Shown: one piece after another, positions 1 through 8,836 of the stretch
How positions within the stretch are numbered: position 1 is the first letter of the stretch
Layout: the number at the start of each line of letters is the position of its first letter
Assembly: GCA_019745325.1 (NCBI GenBank)
Contig: JAIETK010000009.1
Location: forward strand, 1-46,373
Direction of reading: 5' to 3'
Origin: Nitrosomonas sp.
GTDB lineage: Bacteria > Pseudomonadota > Gammaproteobacteria > Burkholderiales > Nitrosomonadaceae
Length of the DNA stretch: 46,373 nucleotides
The notes under the pieces: generated by a model
What the model saw: only the letters and a program-made list of their open reading frames with translations
Database searches by the model: none
What the model was told of the DNA's origin: nothing
Position numbers and translations under genes: made by a program

Positions 1-60
1 ACGAATATAGTATCTATTTTTAACATTCATCTCAGTAAGTTAACACACTTTAATAAGTGC

Positions 61-357
61 TTAACTTCCTAAGACCCTTTCTTTTTTTGCCTCAGCAGTG
101 ACCATGAGTACAGGAATCTTCTTTAGCGCTTCGTTGGCGCGTACATTTTGGAGCATTGTTAAACCATCCATGTTTGGCATATTCCAATCAGAGACAATAA
201 AATCAAAATTGCCATCTTGTAATTTCCGTAATGCGACTGCGCCATCTTCAGCCTCATCAACATTGACAAAACCAAGTTCTTTTAGAAGGTTGCGAACAAT
301 TCTACGCATTGTAGAAAAATCATCCACAACTAAGAATTTTAAATTTTTGTCAGGCAT
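61..357 (-). pseudogene. cheY: CheY-like response regulator, C-terminally truncated
   Basis: The 98-residue product matches the first three quarters of the chemotaxis regulator CheY, which is normally about 128 residues and carries the phosphate signal from CheA to the flagellar switch. The acidic pair D12/D13, the phospho-acceptor D57 in SDWNMP and the switch threonine T87 are all present. After AEAKKE the match stops and the frame ends in RVLGS. Helix 5 and the invariant lysine (K109 in E. coli) are missing, and none of the three frames in bases 1-60 restores them. The start ATG at 357 has a good GGAG ribosome site 8 bases upstream. The gene is probably a decayed or deleted copy; a functional short receiver is less likely. 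Confidence 0.75.
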
Positions 358-743
358 TCTATTTCTCCGTAATTTAACTAAATTATCTTTGTTTTAGTGC
401 AATCTCTTCCACGCACAATCATTTAACTGTTTAGATGTAATCGTATGCTGTTAACTTTACCGCTGTTTTTACGACAATCAGCTTTGAAAGTTTAGAAATA
501 ATCTCAAAATTAATTATCTGAGTTTGATGATTGCTGTTTACGGGTTAATTGAAACTATCGTATTATTTTTTCAAGAATTTAATCTTGAGTAGCTTCGTTG
601 TGTGCGATTCTGTAATTTGCGAAATTGGTCAGTAATCTGGGTTTATTTGCGTTCGACTCGTTTTGATATTCCATAGTGTTGTGAAATAGTTATAAAATTA
701 AAAATTTCTTTCGAAATAAGTGGATATTTAAGGAAAAAACACT
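358..743. other. AT-rich divergent intergenic region
   Basis: These 386 bases separate the leftward CheY-like gene from the rightward thioesterase gene. The region is AT-rich and has no credible open frame. Near the right end a TATAAAAT box (691-698) precedes the thioesterase ribosome site AAGGAA (730-735) and may be its -10 element, but only a poor -35 is visible. No flagellar sigma-28 promoter was recognised for the CheY-like gene. Confidence 0.4.
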
Positions 744-1226
744 ATGGGCAGTATTTGGTTTAAAGAATATTCCGTTGATTATTTGGAAGGTTTGCGGAAT
801 GCTAATATGGGTGAGCATATCGGTATCCGTTTTATTGAGCTTGGCTCCGATTTCTTGAAAGGAAGAATGCCGGTAGATAAACGGACAACGCAGCCTTTTG
901 GTATTTTGCATGGTGGTGCAAGCTGTGTTTTATCTGAAACATTGGGCAGTGTCTCGGGTTGGATGACGATTGATCCTGAAAAATATCGAGCGGTTGGTTT
1001 GGAATTGAATATCAATCATATTCGTGCAGTAACTCAGGGTCATGTCATAGGTATTTGCACGCCGCTACATACCGGCCGGCGTACTCAAGTCTGGCAGACA
1101 GATATACTGGAAGAAGCTACCGGGAAACGCGTGGCAATTTCGCGGTTAACATTGGCGATCATTGATCAAGGAACATTAAGCGCTCAAAAAGAGCATGTGA
1201 TCGTTGATAGGGCAGCGCACAAGTAA
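744..1226 (+). CDS. PaaI/YdiI-like hotdog-fold thioesterase
   Basis: This 160-residue protein belongs to the hotdog thioesterase superfamily (4HBT, PaaI/YdiI type). These are cytosolic enzymes that hydrolyse acyl- or aroyl-CoA thioesters. The signature GILHGGASCVLSETLGS spans residues 53-69. E65 falls where the catalytic glutamate of E. coli YdiI sits, and HGG forms the oxyanion turn. Length is slightly above the usual 135-145 residues because of a short C-terminal tail. The ATG at 744 follows AAGGAA at 8 bases spacing. The gene stands alone, so the substrate is unknown. A 1,4-dihydroxy-2-naphthoyl-CoA or proofreading role is possible but cannot be shown here. Confidence 0.85.
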   Translation: MGSIWFKEYSVDYLEGLRNANMGEHIGIRFIELGSDFLKGRMPVDKRTTQPFGILHGGASCVLSETLGSVSGWMTIDPEKYRAVGLELNINHIRAVTQGHVIGICTPLHTGRRTQVWQTDILEEATGKRVAISRLTLAIIDQGTLSAQKEHVIVDRAAHK

Positions 1227-1248
1227 CAAAGCTGTAAAGTTCTTTTAG

Positions 1249-1275
1249 AAAAAAAGCCCGTGTAAAAACGGGCTT
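1249..1275 (-). terminator. Rho-independent terminator
   Basis: Read on the minus strand, the 7-bp stem AAGCCCG/CGGGCTT with an 8-base loop is followed directly by five T. It lies just past the stop of the small membrane-protein gene at 1307 and terminates it. On the plus strand the same hairpin follows the thioesterase gene but lacks a T tract. Confidence 0.75.
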
Positions 1276-1306
1276 ATGGGAATTGATTGATCAATCAATC
1301 GAATCA

Positions 1307-1765
1307 TTAGCTTTTGCCGTTACTGCTTATATCGCGATCTACTTTATCGTTGTGTTGTTTTTCTTCGGAACTCGCGGTGACTTCAGCATGAGCATCCGTT
1401 TGTTGATCGTTGGTCGTGGAAGACTCAGTTGTTACGGGTTCAATATCAGCATGTGCCGGAGTAGTGGCTGCACGATCATCCTGATTTCCTTTGTTGTTCC
1501 ACATGAAGTAAATCGAGCCTACAGTCACAAGCACGACGGGTAATGCGACAAATTCAAAAAGCGCGGATTCGACCGTAACATCTCTGCCTGGCGGCAGCGG
1601 TTTGGTGACGATCATATAGGCATGCATAAAAGCAACCCCGTAAACCGGCAGCAATGCAGCTATGAACCGATTGGTTACGATCGGACGCACCGTCAGCATG
1701 TTCAATACATTCGAACCATAGTACCCAAGAAAATAAATAAAAATGTAAAAGAAAATAGCGCCCAT
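1307..1765 (-). CDS. Small membrane protein with acidic disordered tail
   Basis: I do not recognise this 152-residue protein. Residues 1-20 form a hydrophobic aromatic segment (MGAIFFYIFIYFLGYYG). Two further hydrophobic stretches lie near residues 32-55 and 70-90, so it is probably an inner-membrane protein with three helices. Residues 92-152 are hydrophilic, rich in T, S, E, D and Q, and probably disordered. The ATG at 1765 has AAGGA 6 bases upstream, and a good terminator follows the gene. It is a single-gene unit with no informative neighbours. Confidence 0.65.
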   Translation of the reverse strand: MGAIFFYIFIYFLGYYGSNVLNMLTVRPIVTNRFIAALLPVYGVAFMHAYMIVTKPLPPGRDVTVESALFEFVALPVVLVTVGSIYFMWNNKGNQDDRAATTPAHADIEPVTTESSTTNDQQTDAHAEVTASSEEKQHNDKVDRDISSNGKS

Positions 1766-1886
1766 AAGTATTCCTTTTTGTTTGATAAGATTTTCAAGTA
1801 AACGATTTTATCGACACCTGCAAACACTAATCTATGATACACAGATCAATAAAAATGTACTGAGTAAAATTAGGCGGCAGATTGTA

Positions 1887-1955
1887 GTCGATCGGATATT
1901 AATCGAGTCCTTCTGATCTTTGAATAGCTTGAATGTCGACCGATTGTTAATCGAA
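1887..1955 (+). repeat. Pair of imperfect 21-bp direct repeats
   Basis: Copy 1 is at 1887-1907 and copy 2 at 1935-1955, 48 bases apart start to start. Both begin GTCGA and end in TTAATCGA plus a purine. They match at 16 of 21 positions. The ends GTCGA and TTAATCGA are partly self-complementary, as is common in operator sites. Confidence 0.4.
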
Positions 1956-2031
1956 ATTGTCCATTTGCAATCACAAATCCTTCACAATTATCGTGTTAGA
2001 CTGACGTCGTATCTTCCTATGTTAATCGATC

Positions 2032-2054
2032 AACGCCCTTACGGGCGTTTTTTT
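2032..2054 (+). terminator. Strong orphan rho-independent terminator
   Basis: The 7-bp stem AACGCCC/GGGCGTT with a 4-base loop is followed by a run of T on the plus strand. No coding gene ends upstream of it. The serine dehydratase gene lies to the right and reads leftward, for which this hairpin lacks a T tract. A short non-coding transcript from about 1900-2030 would explain it. Confidence 0.7.
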
Positions 2055-2226
2055 TAATTCTCCCTAGCTAAAGTTTGGTATGGCAAAGTTTGTCATTTGA
2101 AACGCTATGAGGGTATGTGAATCATGGCCGGGCGGGATTGATACGTAGTGTGATATCTGGGATGACGTATGCAGGAATTCAGATTGATCTTGTGTTGACA
2201 GTGCGGCTATCCATTGATGAAAATTG

Positions 2227-3606
2227 TTAGCACTCGGTAATGCTGACCGCGAGACCGCCCAACGATGTTTCTTTGTATTTCACCGACATTTCCAGTCCGG
2301 TTTGTTTCATTGCCGCAATACAATTATCCAACGACATAAAATGCTGTCCGTCGCCACGAATTGCCAGTGATGCCGCAGTATAAGCCTTGATAGCGCCGAA
2401 GCCGTTGCGCTCGATGCATGGGACTTGTACCAAGCCGCCAACCGGATCGCAGGTCATGCCTAAATGATGTTCCAATGCGATTTCGGCGGCATTCTCAATT
2501 TGAGTGGTGGAGCCGCCTTGTATGGCGCATAAGCCTGCTGCAGCCATTGATGACGCCGAACCGACTTCACCTTGACAGCCGACTTCGGCGCCGGAAATCG
2601 AGCTGTTATGTTTGATTAAGCCGCCGATCGCGCCTGCAACCAGCAGAAAGTCACGGACTTGCTCCAGTGTTGCGCCTTCGTGTTTAACCGCGTAATAGAT
2701 GACCGCCGGTATCACCCCGGCAGCGCCGTTGGTTGGTGCGGTGACGACCAAGTGACCAGCGGCATTCTCCTCATTGACGGCCATTGCGTAAGCGCACAAC
2801 CAATCATTGAGTGTAGCTTTCTGCGGATTATCTTGCAGTTGCTGGTATAAGGCATGCGCGCGTCGCTTGATTTTCAAGCCGCCCGGAAGCTGGCCTTCCG
2901 CCGTCAAGCCTTTTTCCAGGCAAGTGCGCATGGCGTTCCAAATCGCATCAAGTCCGGCATTCAGCGCTTGTTCGCTGATACGCTCAAGCTCGTTGCTGCG
3001 TTTCATTGCCGCAATCGTCAGGCCGCTGTCGGCTGACATTTTCATCATCTGGTTAGCTGAATCAAATGGAAAGCCGCAAGAGCGGGTTGCTTCCATTTTG
3101 ATCGGTGCGACAATTTGTCCGATTTCCGCGATCGTTGTGATAAAACCGCCGCCAATCGAAAAATAAGTTTCGGCTAAAAGCGTTCGTCCAGTGTCATCCA
3201 GTAACTGGAAGATCATCCCATTGGGGTGTTCCGGCAACGGTTCGCCTTTATCAAAAATTATGTCCTCGGGCGGTGAAAAATGAACGGTAACCGAATGATC
3301 AACTTGAAACGAAGTTTGCCGCCACAATTTTTCAAACAATTCATTAACGTTTTCCGTAGCCAGTCCTTGCGGTGTATGTCCGTTCATCCCTAATGTTACG
3401 GCACGATCGGTGGCATGGCCTTTTCCGGTGAAAGCCAATGAACCGCGCAACGTGCAACGTACCTGTAAAAAAGACGGGACAGGATTGCTGATGATGAATG
3501 CCGAAACCCGGTTACGAAAATCATTGGCTGCAACCATTGGTCCCATGGTATGTGAGCTGGACGGACCAATACCGATTTTGAAAAGATCAAGAACGCTAAT
3601 GAACAT
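2227..3606 (-). CDS. sdaA: L-serine dehydratase (iron-sulfur type)
   Basis: This 459-residue protein is a single-chain L-serine ammonia-lyase, converting L-serine to pyruvate and ammonia in the cytosol with a 4Fe-4S cluster. The N-terminal signature GIGPSSSHTMGPM (residues 12-24) is the serine-binding beta domain. The cluster-binding cysteines lie in the C-terminal alpha domain, in the motifs EVGCQGEVG, GMTCDPVGG and QVPCIERNG. Length fits the SdaA/SdaB family (about 455 residues). The ATG at 3606 has only a weak upstream AGG, but it begins the conserved N-terminus. It is a lone gene with no linked serine transporter or regulator. Confidence 0.95.
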   Translation of the reverse strand: MFISVLDLFKIGIGPSSSHTMGPMVAANDFRNRVSAFIISNPVPSFLQVRCTLRGSLAFTGKGHATDRAVTLGMNGHTPQGLATENVNELFEKLWRQTSFQVDHSVTVHFSPPEDIIFDKGEPLPEHPNGMIFQLLDDTGRTLLAETYFSIGGGFITTIAEIGQIVAPIKMEATRSCGFPFDSANQMMKMSADSGLTIAAMKRSNELERISEQALNAGLDAIWNAMRTCLEKGLTAEGQLPGGLKIKRRAHALYQQLQDNPQKATLNDWLCAYAMAVNEENAAGHLVVTAPTNGAAGVIPAVIYYAVKHEGATLEQVRDFLLVAGAIGGLIKHNSSISGAEVGCQGEVGSASSMAAAGLCAIQGGSTTQIENAAEIALEHHLGMTCDPVGGLVQVPCIERNGFGAIKAYTAASLAIRGDGQHFMSLDNCIAAMKQTGLEMSVKYKETSLGGLAVSITEC

Positions 3607-3814
3607 TGTATTGCCTGTGAAAAAGAAAAAAGGAATTCAAGTGAAAAGATCAGAATGTATGCGATGTCGTGTGTATTTTTGAAAATTAAAGCGCAGCTAG
3701 TATGCAATATGTCTTAGGCCGACTCAACATTTATTTGGTTTGTCATTTGGGCTCCTGGATTGTCTATTCGAATTTGCAAAATTGGGTAGTTATGGGTTTC
3801 TCCAGTCATGCGCC

Positions 3815-5086
3815 TCATTTTTGTGTATGCAATCGCTGAATTTCCCTGAGATAAGGATAGTAATGAACTTCGAGCGAATGGCGGGGGCGGGCTAGGAATT
3901 GTTGTGCCCAGTATTTTCCTTCTGTAACCGCAAGTGTTTGCCAATTGTCAGGCAGACAGACTCTGCCGGTCAGAAATTGCGATACGAGGCGTGATTGCGC
4001 TTCTGCCAATGTCCAGATACAGCCTTGCGGTTGTATTAAACCGATAAAAAACAGACTGGGATGATCCGGATGAAAAATGCGCAAATAGAGCGGGATGTGA
4101 GCGGTGTTTTCCCAATTTAAGAAATCGCGATCAAAAAAGGGAAAACTGGTGATATAACCGGTAGCGGCTATGACGGCATCGTATTCTGCAATCGATCCAT
4201 CGGTAAAGCGGATTGTTTTTCCAGTAACACTTTCAATCCCGGGGCGCGGATGGATCTTGCCATGTCGTATTCTGTCGAATATTTCCGAATTCACGGTTGG
4301 ATGCGCTTGTGTCGGTGAAAAATCAGGTTCGGGTAGCCCATAATCACGGTATCGTCCAATTTGAATGCGCAAAGTGAGCCTTTGCAACCAGCTTTGCATG
4401 TACCGCGGGAGCCAGCGCATAGCGGCAGCAAAAGTGTCGGTGGGTTTTCCCATGATAAGTTTAGGTATAACATACTGCGGTGAACGCAGGCTCATATCAA
4501 CAGAAGCTGCATTCCGGCTTGTTTCGATCGCGCAATCACAACCGGAGTTTCCGGCTCCGACAATGAGTACACGCTGATTTTCGAATCCATGATTGCTCTT
4601 GAAATCATGCGAATGCAGGTATTTTCCTGAGAAATTTTTTTTCCAGTCAGGGTGGCGAGGATTCGATAGATGCCCATTTGCAACCAAGAGAAAATCGAAT
4701 TCGGGTTGCGTGCCATCGCTTAAGGTCAAACGCCATCGTTCATTTTGGATTTCGTGCACTTGCAAAACAGCAACTTGGAAGCGGATATACTGCTCCAATT
4801 GAAAATGTTGCGCATAAGCTTGAAAGTAGGCGAGTATTTGTTGGTGACTGGGGTAATCGGGGTAATCCGGCGGCATTGGGAAATCACTAAACTGCGACAT
4901 CGGCTTACTGGAAATCGTATGGGTAGTAATGGAGATACTGCTATGACTAGGTGTTGCTGTGTATACCCAATTCCCGCCGATCTGATCGGTTTTTTCATAA
5001 CAAATAACATCTTTTATTCCCGCTTCTATGAGATGTTTGATGGCGGTGAGTCCGGAGCAACCGGCGCCAATGATTGCAATGCGCAT
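3815..5086 (-). CDS. Flavin-containing monooxygenase-like oxidoreductase
   Basis: This is a two-dinucleotide-binding-domain flavoprotein of the FMO/Baeyer-Villiger class. Such enzymes use NADPH and oxygen to oxidise soft nucleophiles or ketones. Starting at ATG 5086 the protein begins MRIAIIGAGCSG, the FAD-binding GxGxxG loop. The FMO fingerprint FSGKYLHSHDFK follows, then the NADPH loop VGAGNSGCDCA and the ATGY motif. The frame stays open 11 residues further to a GTG at 5119. Neither start has a clear ribosome site; I prefer ATG 5086 because it lies directly before the first beta strand. Length (423 residues) is normal. The substrate is unknown and neighbours give no clue. Confidence 0.85.
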   Translation of the reverse strand: MRIAIIGAGCSGLTAIKHLIEAGIKDVICYEKTDQIGGNWVYTATPSHSSISITTHTISSKPMSQFSDFPMPPDYPDYPSHQQILAYFQAYAQHFQLEQYIRFQVAVLQVHEIQNERWRLTLSDGTQPEFDFLLVANGHLSNPRHPDWKKNFSGKYLHSHDFKSNHGFENQRVLIVGAGNSGCDCAIETSRNAASVDMSLRSPQYVIPKLIMGKPTDTFAAAMRWLPRYMQSWLQRLTLRIQIGRYRDYGLPEPDFSPTQAHPTVNSEIFDRIRHGKIHPRPGIESVTGKTIRFTDGSIAEYDAVIAATGYITSFPFFDRDFLNWENTAHIPLYLRIFHPDHPSLFFIGLIQPQGCIWTLAEAQSRLVSQFLTGRVCLPDNWQTLAVTEGKYWAQQFLARPRHSLEVHYYPYLREIQRLHTQK

Positions 5087-5209
5087 TTTGTTTGGGATAC
5101 AGGGGTATCGGGTTATCACGAAAGCGCTATTTTATCCTACCATGGCCGCTATCAATCAACTGCGGCCTTAACCCATTTATTACCGGTTAGGTGACTAATA
5201 ATATTGTGT

Positions 5210-5638
5210 ATGTGCGGAACGGAACTTATCTTAGCCAAAGGCATAGTCATCCCGTTGACTGAAATCGGAATACAGGCAGTGCGTTCACAAGGCTCCGGCG
5301 GACAGAATGTCAACAAAGTATCGACCGCAATTCATTTGCGTTTCGATATCAAGGCTTCTTCGCTGCCAGAGCAGTATAAAGAAAGGTTATTGGGTTTAAA
5401 GGATCGTAGAATTTCCAGTGATGGTATTGTAATTATCAAGGCGCAACGTTTCCGCACTCAGATCAAAAATAAAGCCGATGCGCTGGCGCGGCTGCAAATG
5501 CTGATCAATTGTGTTATTACGGAAATCAAGCCGCGAAAACCCACTCGGCCCACTTCCGCTTCAAAGGTCAAGCGGCTGGAAGAAAAAGTATTGCATGGCC
5601 GGAAGAAATCATTGCGTGCAAAAATTTCGGACGAATGA
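5210..5638 (+). CDS. arfB: Alternative ribosome-rescue factor ArfB (YaeJ)
   Basis: This is a codon-independent peptidyl-tRNA hydrolase that frees ribosomes stalled on mRNA without a stop codon. The catalytic GGQ motif lies at residues 30-32 inside SQGSGGQNVNK, the class I release-factor signature. The basic C-terminal tail (residues about 105-142, rich in K and R) is the part that enters the empty mRNA channel. Length of 142 residues matches E. coli ArfB (140). The frame is open from a TTG two codons upstream; ATG 5210 is the natural start. It ends about 110 bases before the rpsF promoter, so it is a separate unit. Confidence 0.92.
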   Translation: MCGTELILAKGIVIPLTEIGIQAVRSQGSGGQNVNKVSTAIHLRFDIKASSLPEQYKERLLGLKDRRISSDGIVIIKAQRFRTQIKNKADALARLQMLINCVITEIKPRKPTRPTSASKVKRLEEKVLHGRKKSLRAKISDE

Positions 5639-5749
5639 TATCCGCAGTTGAAATTTCTTATTGGTGTGATATTCCGGTATGGAAACTTGCCTGGCGGTCT
5701 GGTTCTTTTGAGGAAAAACAATCGTTCGAGCCGATGAATTGATTTTTAA

Positions 5750-5778
5750 TTGAAATTGTACCGCTGGTTTAGTAAAAT
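5750..5778 (+). promoter_or_regulatory. Sigma-70 promoter of the rpsF-priB-rpsR-rplI operon
   Basis: TTGAAA (5750-5755) and TAAAAT (5773-5778) are separated by exactly 17 bases, each one mismatch from consensus. Transcription would begin near 5785, leaving a leader of about 50 bases before the rpsF ATG at 5837. Confidence 0.7.
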
Positions 5779-5836
5779 CGCCTTTTCTAACCTTGTCTTA
5801 CTGCCATGCGCGGGAGACTTTACCCATAAGGAAAAT

Positions 5837-6250
5837 ATGCGACATTACGAAATCGTTTTTATTGTTCATCCTGATCAGAGTGAACAAGTACCCGCTATGA
5901 TCGAACGCTATCGCGGTATCGTTACCGCAAGAGATGGTAAAATTCATCGCGTTGAAGATTGGGGACGCCGTCAGCTTGCCTACCTGATCCAGAAGGTTCA
6001 CAAAGCACATTATGTTTTAATGAATATAGAATGTGATCAAGAGACACTGGATGACTTGGATCATGCTTTCAAATTCAGTGATGCCATTCTCAGACATTTA
6101 ACCATTCGTACCGACGGGCCGGTTACGGAACCGTCTCCAATGATGCGCCAGGAAGAAAGGTCAAGCCCGGCTGGCGTGGATGCTCCAGAATCAACGATTG
6201 ATGAGTTGGAGACTGAAGATATACCTGACGAAACCAGCACATCTGCGTAG
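5837..6250 (+). CDS. rpsF: 30S ribosomal protein S6
   Basis: S6 binds the central domain of 16S rRNA together with S18. The start ATG at 5837 ([14 protein letters not shown]) has AAGGAAA just upstream. A longer frame reaches 5750 but lies across the promoter and is rejected. The 137-residue product has the compact S6 fold up to about residue 100 ([30 protein letters not shown]). An acidic Ser/Thr/Glu-rich tail follows that resembles the E. coli S6 tail, which is modified with glutamates. It is the first gene of the operon and is followed 6 bases later by priB. Confidence 0.97.
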   Translation: MRHYEIVFIVHPDQSEQVPAMIERYRGIVTARDGKIHRVEDWGRRQLAYLIQKVHKAHYVLMNIECDQETLDDLDHAFKFSDAILRHLTIRTDGPVTEPSPMMRQEERSSPAGVDAPESTIDELETEDIPDETSTSA

Positions 6251-6256
6251 ATTTAA

Positions 6257-6559
6257 TTGCAATTGGGATGTAATCAAACAGTTATTTGTGGGAAACTCAT
6301 AAAGCTGGGCGTTTTGCGTTATACGCCAGCCGGTATTGCCGTAATCGAATTCACCATTAATCATGTATCTCGGCAAACAGAAGCGGGGGTAGTGAGGCAA
6401 ATAATTTTTGATATTTTCGCGATTGCAATGGATCAACTGGCTCTGGGAGTAGCCGAGTTTCAGATAGATAGTATGGTGAAATTGACCGGTTTTTTGAATA
6501 GAAAAAGCCATATGAACCAACAGCTCGTTTTGCATGCTAACCAGATCGAACTTATTTAA
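6257..6559 (+). CDS. priB: Primosomal replication protein N (PriB)
   Basis: PriB is a small single-strand-DNA-binding protein of the OB fold that bridges PriA and DnaT when replication forks are restarted. The 100-residue length, the position between rpsF and rpsR, and the motifs RYTPAGIAVIEFTI and QLVLHANQIELI identify it. No ATG is available at the N-terminus. The frame opens with TTG at 6257 (a second TTG lies at 6263), 6 bases after the rpsF stop and without a clear ribosome site. It is therefore probably translated by coupling to rpsF. The exact start is uncertain. Confidence 0.88.
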   Translation: MQLGCNQTVICGKLIKLGVLRYTPAGIAVIEFTINHVSRQTEAGVVRQIIFDIFAIAMDQLALGVAEFQIDSMVKLTGFLNRKSHMNQQLVLHANQIELI

Positions 6560-6582
6560 TCAGATACTAAGGATCACCAATT

Positions 6583-6864
6583 ATGACGCGTTTTACCAGA
6601 CGTAAAGATAGTAAAGATAAAGAAAAAGAGAAAAAAGCAAATCGTCCGTTATTCAAGCGCAAGAAATTTTGCAGATTTACTGCGGAGGGTATTAAGCATG
6701 TGGACTATAAGGACATTGAGCTTTTAAAAGATTTTATCAGTGAGAATGGCAAAATTATTCCAGCACGTATTACCGGAACCCGAGCTTTTTATCAGCGCCA
6801 ATTGAGCACGGCGATTGAACGGGCGCGTTTTCTCGCATTATTGCCTTACACAGATCGCCACTAA
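6583..6864 (+). CDS. rpsR: 30S ribosomal protein S18
   Basis: S18 is the partner of S6 in the 30S platform. The 93-residue product has a lysine-rich N-terminal extension (residues 5-28) followed by the conserved core: [33 protein letters not shown] and a C-terminal [21 protein letters not shown] lies upstream of ATG 6583. It is the third gene of the operon. Confidence 0.97.
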   Translation: MTRFTRRKDSKDKEKEKKANRPLFKRKKFCRFTAEGIKHVDYKDIELLKDFISENGKIIPARITGTRAFYQRQLSTAIERARFLALLPYTDRH

Positions 6865-6876
6865 GGAGTCATAACA

Positions 6877-7332
6877 ATGCAAATTATTTTGATGGAAAAG
6901 ATCGTGAACCTGGGACAACTGGGTGACATTGTTAATGTTAAGAGCGGTTTTGCTCGTAATTATCTGATTCCACAAGGAAAAGCTAAGCGCGCGACCGAGC
7001 AGGCGATTGCGGAGTTTCAATCGAAACGAGCGGAGCTGGAGAAAAAACAAGCAGCCGCTCTTGAAGCTGCCAAAGCCATTGCTACAAAACTGGATGGACT
7101 ATTGGTACAAATTACCCAGAAAGCCGGAAGCGATGGAAAGTTATTCGGTTCCGTATCCAACGCGAATATTGCCGAAGCGCTGGCTGGGTTAGGTTTTACC
7201 ATCGAAAGATCGATGATCCGTATGCCGCATGGCCAATTAAAACAAGTTGGGGACTTTCCACTGACCGTTGTGTTGCAAAGTGATGTAACCGCAACTATTA
7301 CGGTTTCTGTACTTGGAGAAGCTTCGATATAA
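6877..7332 (+). CDS. rplI: 50S ribosomal protein L9
   Basis: L9 is a two-domain rRNA-binding protein joined by a long helix, located near the L1 stalk. The N-domain signature [36 protein letters not shown] covers residues 1-36. The connecting helix follows (residues 41-74) and the C-domain ([15 protein letters not shown] onward) completes it. Length of 151 is normal. AAGGAG precedes ATG 6877, 12 bases after rpsR. The operon ends at the terminator 7360-7389. Confidence 0.97.
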   Translation: MQIILMEKIVNLGQLGDIVNVKSGFARNYLIPQGKAKRATEQAIAEFQSKRAELEKKQAAALEAAKAIATKLDGLLVQITQKAGSDGKLFGSVSNANIAEALAGLGFTIERSMIRMPHGQLKQVGDFPLTVVLQSDVTATITVSVLGEASI

Positions 7333-7359
7333 GCATCTATTTTTAAATAACATTTAAAT

Positions 7360-7389
7360 AAAAAAGGGCTATTTTTATAGTCCTTTTTT
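7360..7389 (+). terminator. Terminator after rplI
   Basis: A 13-bp stem, AAAAAAGGGCTAT paired with ATAGTCCTTTTTT (one G-T pair), with a TTTT loop and its own T run closes the ribosomal operon. The A-rich left arm means it may also work leftward. It separates rplI from dnaB. Confidence 0.8.
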
Positions 7390-7447
7390 ATTTGTGATGC
7401 AGCTTAATGATAGAATGAAACAACAACCAATCGCATAGTCAATTTCC

Positions 7448-8836
7448 ATGGCGCAATCACCGGTCAGCTTCTTGCAGGATCAATTCACGGATCCTTATAA
7501 AACACCTCCCCATTCGATAGAGAGTGAACAGTCGGTTCTCGGCGGCTTGATGCTGGATAACGATGCTTGGGAAAAAGTTGCTGACATCATCACCGAGGCA
7601 GATTTTTACCGCTACGATCATCGCTTGATTTATCAACACATTTGTAAATTAATCGAGCAAAGTAAACCGGCGGATGTGATAACGGTAGCGGAATCGCTGG
7701 AGACATCCGCGGAGCTGCAGACTGTCGGCGGACTCGCTTATATCGGTACAATGGTGCAGAACACACCGTCCGCTGCGAATATCAAACGCTATGCAGAAAT
7801 TGTCCGTGAGCGTTCCATTATGCGCAATCTGGCGCAAATCGGTGTGCAAATAACCGATTCGGCGTACAGCCCGGCCGGGCGGACTGCCGCCGATTTATTG
7901 GATGAAGCGGAAGCCAAGGTCTTTGAAATTGCGGAAGAAGGTGCGCGCGGAAAAGAAGGGTTTGTCGGGATCCAGCCACTGCTGAAACAAGTGGTGGAAC
8001 GGATAGAGTTGTTATATAGCCAGGATAATCCAAGCAATGTGACCGGCGTGGCATGCGGATTTCATGATCTTGACCAAAAAACATCGGGTTTTCAGCCGGG
8101 TGACTTGATTATTGTCGCTGGCCGACCTTCGATGGGTAAAACCGCTTTTTCGTTAAACATTGCCGAATATGTTGCGCTGGAATTAAACAAACCGGTCGCG
8201 GTGTTCAGTATGGAAATGGGAGGCGCTCAGCTGGCCATGCGGTTATTGGGATCCGTCGGCAAACTTGATCAGCATAAAGTGCGAACGGGGCGGCTGGCGG
8301 ATGAAGATTGGCCCAAATTGACGCATGCTTTAGGAAAATTAAATGAAGCTCCCATTTATATTGATGAGACCGCTGCGCTCAATGCACTGGAACTGAGGGC
8401 GCGAGCCAGGCGGTTATACCGGCAATACGGCGAATTGGGATTGATTGTGGTCGATTATTTGCAACTGATGTCTTCGACCAGTCAAGGAGAAAACCGGGCT
8501 ACGGAAATTTCTGAAATTTCACGGGCATTGAAAGGATTGGCAAAGGAGCTGAAAGTACCGGTAATCGCCTTGTCGCAATTGAACCGCAGTCTCGAGCAGC
8601 GTCCCAACAAACGTCCGGTTATGTCAGATTTACGTGAATCCGGTGCTATCGAACAGGACGCCGATGTGATCCTTTTTATCTATCGGGACGAGGTTTATAA
8701 CCCCGATTCTCCGGATAAAGGTATTGCAGAGATCATCATCGGGAAACAACGGAACGGGCCGATCGGTACAGTGGATTTAACTTTCCTGGGCGAGTATACG
8801 CGCTTTGAAAATCATGCTAGACCGGAATATTACTAG
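7448..8836 (+). CDS. dnaB: Replicative DNA helicase DnaB
   Basis: DnaB is the hexameric 5'-to-3' helicase of the replication fork. Residues 20-120 are the N-terminal DnaG-contacting domain (PPHSIESEQSVLGGLML). The RecA-like ATPase core follows, with Walker A GRPSMGKT at 225-232 and Walker B LGLIVVDYLQLM. DnaB motif H4 (DLRESGAIEQDAD) and the arginine finger region (KQRNGPIGT) are also present. Length of 462 is typical, and no intein interrupts it. A TAGAAT box at 7411-7416 may be its -10. dnaB often follows the rplI operon in beta- and gammaproteobacteria. Confidence 0.97.
   Translation: MAQSPVSFLQDQFTDPYKTPPHSIESEQSVLGGLMLDNDAWEKVADIITEADFYRYDHRLIYQHICKLIEQSKPADVITVAESLETSAELQTVGGLAYIGTMVQNTPSAANIKRYAEIVRERSIMRNLAQIGVQITDSAYSPAGRTAADLLDEAEAKVFEIAEEGARGKEGFVGIQPLLKQVVERIELLYSQDNPSNVTGVACGFHDLDQKTSGFQPGDLIIVAGRPSMGKTAFSLNIAEYVALELNKPVAVFSMEMGGAQLAMRLLGSVGKLDQHKVRTGRLADEDWPKLTHALGKLNEAPIYIDETAALNALELRARARRLYRQYGELGLIVVDYLQLMSSTSQGENRATEISEISRALKGLAKELKVPVIALSQLNRSLEQRPNKRPVMSDLRESGAIEQDADVILFIYRDEVYNPDSPDKGIAEIIIGKQRNGPIGTVDLTFLGEYTRFENHARPEYY

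Larger units (their letters stand above)
1766..2226. other. 461-bp intergenic region with repeats and orphan terminator
   Basis: No gene could be supported here. The region holds two imperfect 21-bp direct repeats (1887-1907 and 1935-1955, 16 of 21 bases identical, sharing GTCGA and TTAATCGA), a third partial copy GTTAATCGAT at 2021-2030, and a strong plus-strand terminator at 2032-2054. Upstream of that terminator on the plus strand there is no coding gene until the thioesterase, whose transcript should already have ended. Confidence 0.5.

Noticed and set aside
360..480. Possible sigma-28 flagellar promoter for the CheY-like gene
   Set aside because: A TAAAGTTA is present on the minus strand but the matching GCCGATAA box is not at the required spacing.
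5750..5836. N-terminal extension of the rpsF frame by 29 residues
   Set aside because: It overlaps the -35/-10 promoter, and the family start at 5837 has a proper ribosome site.
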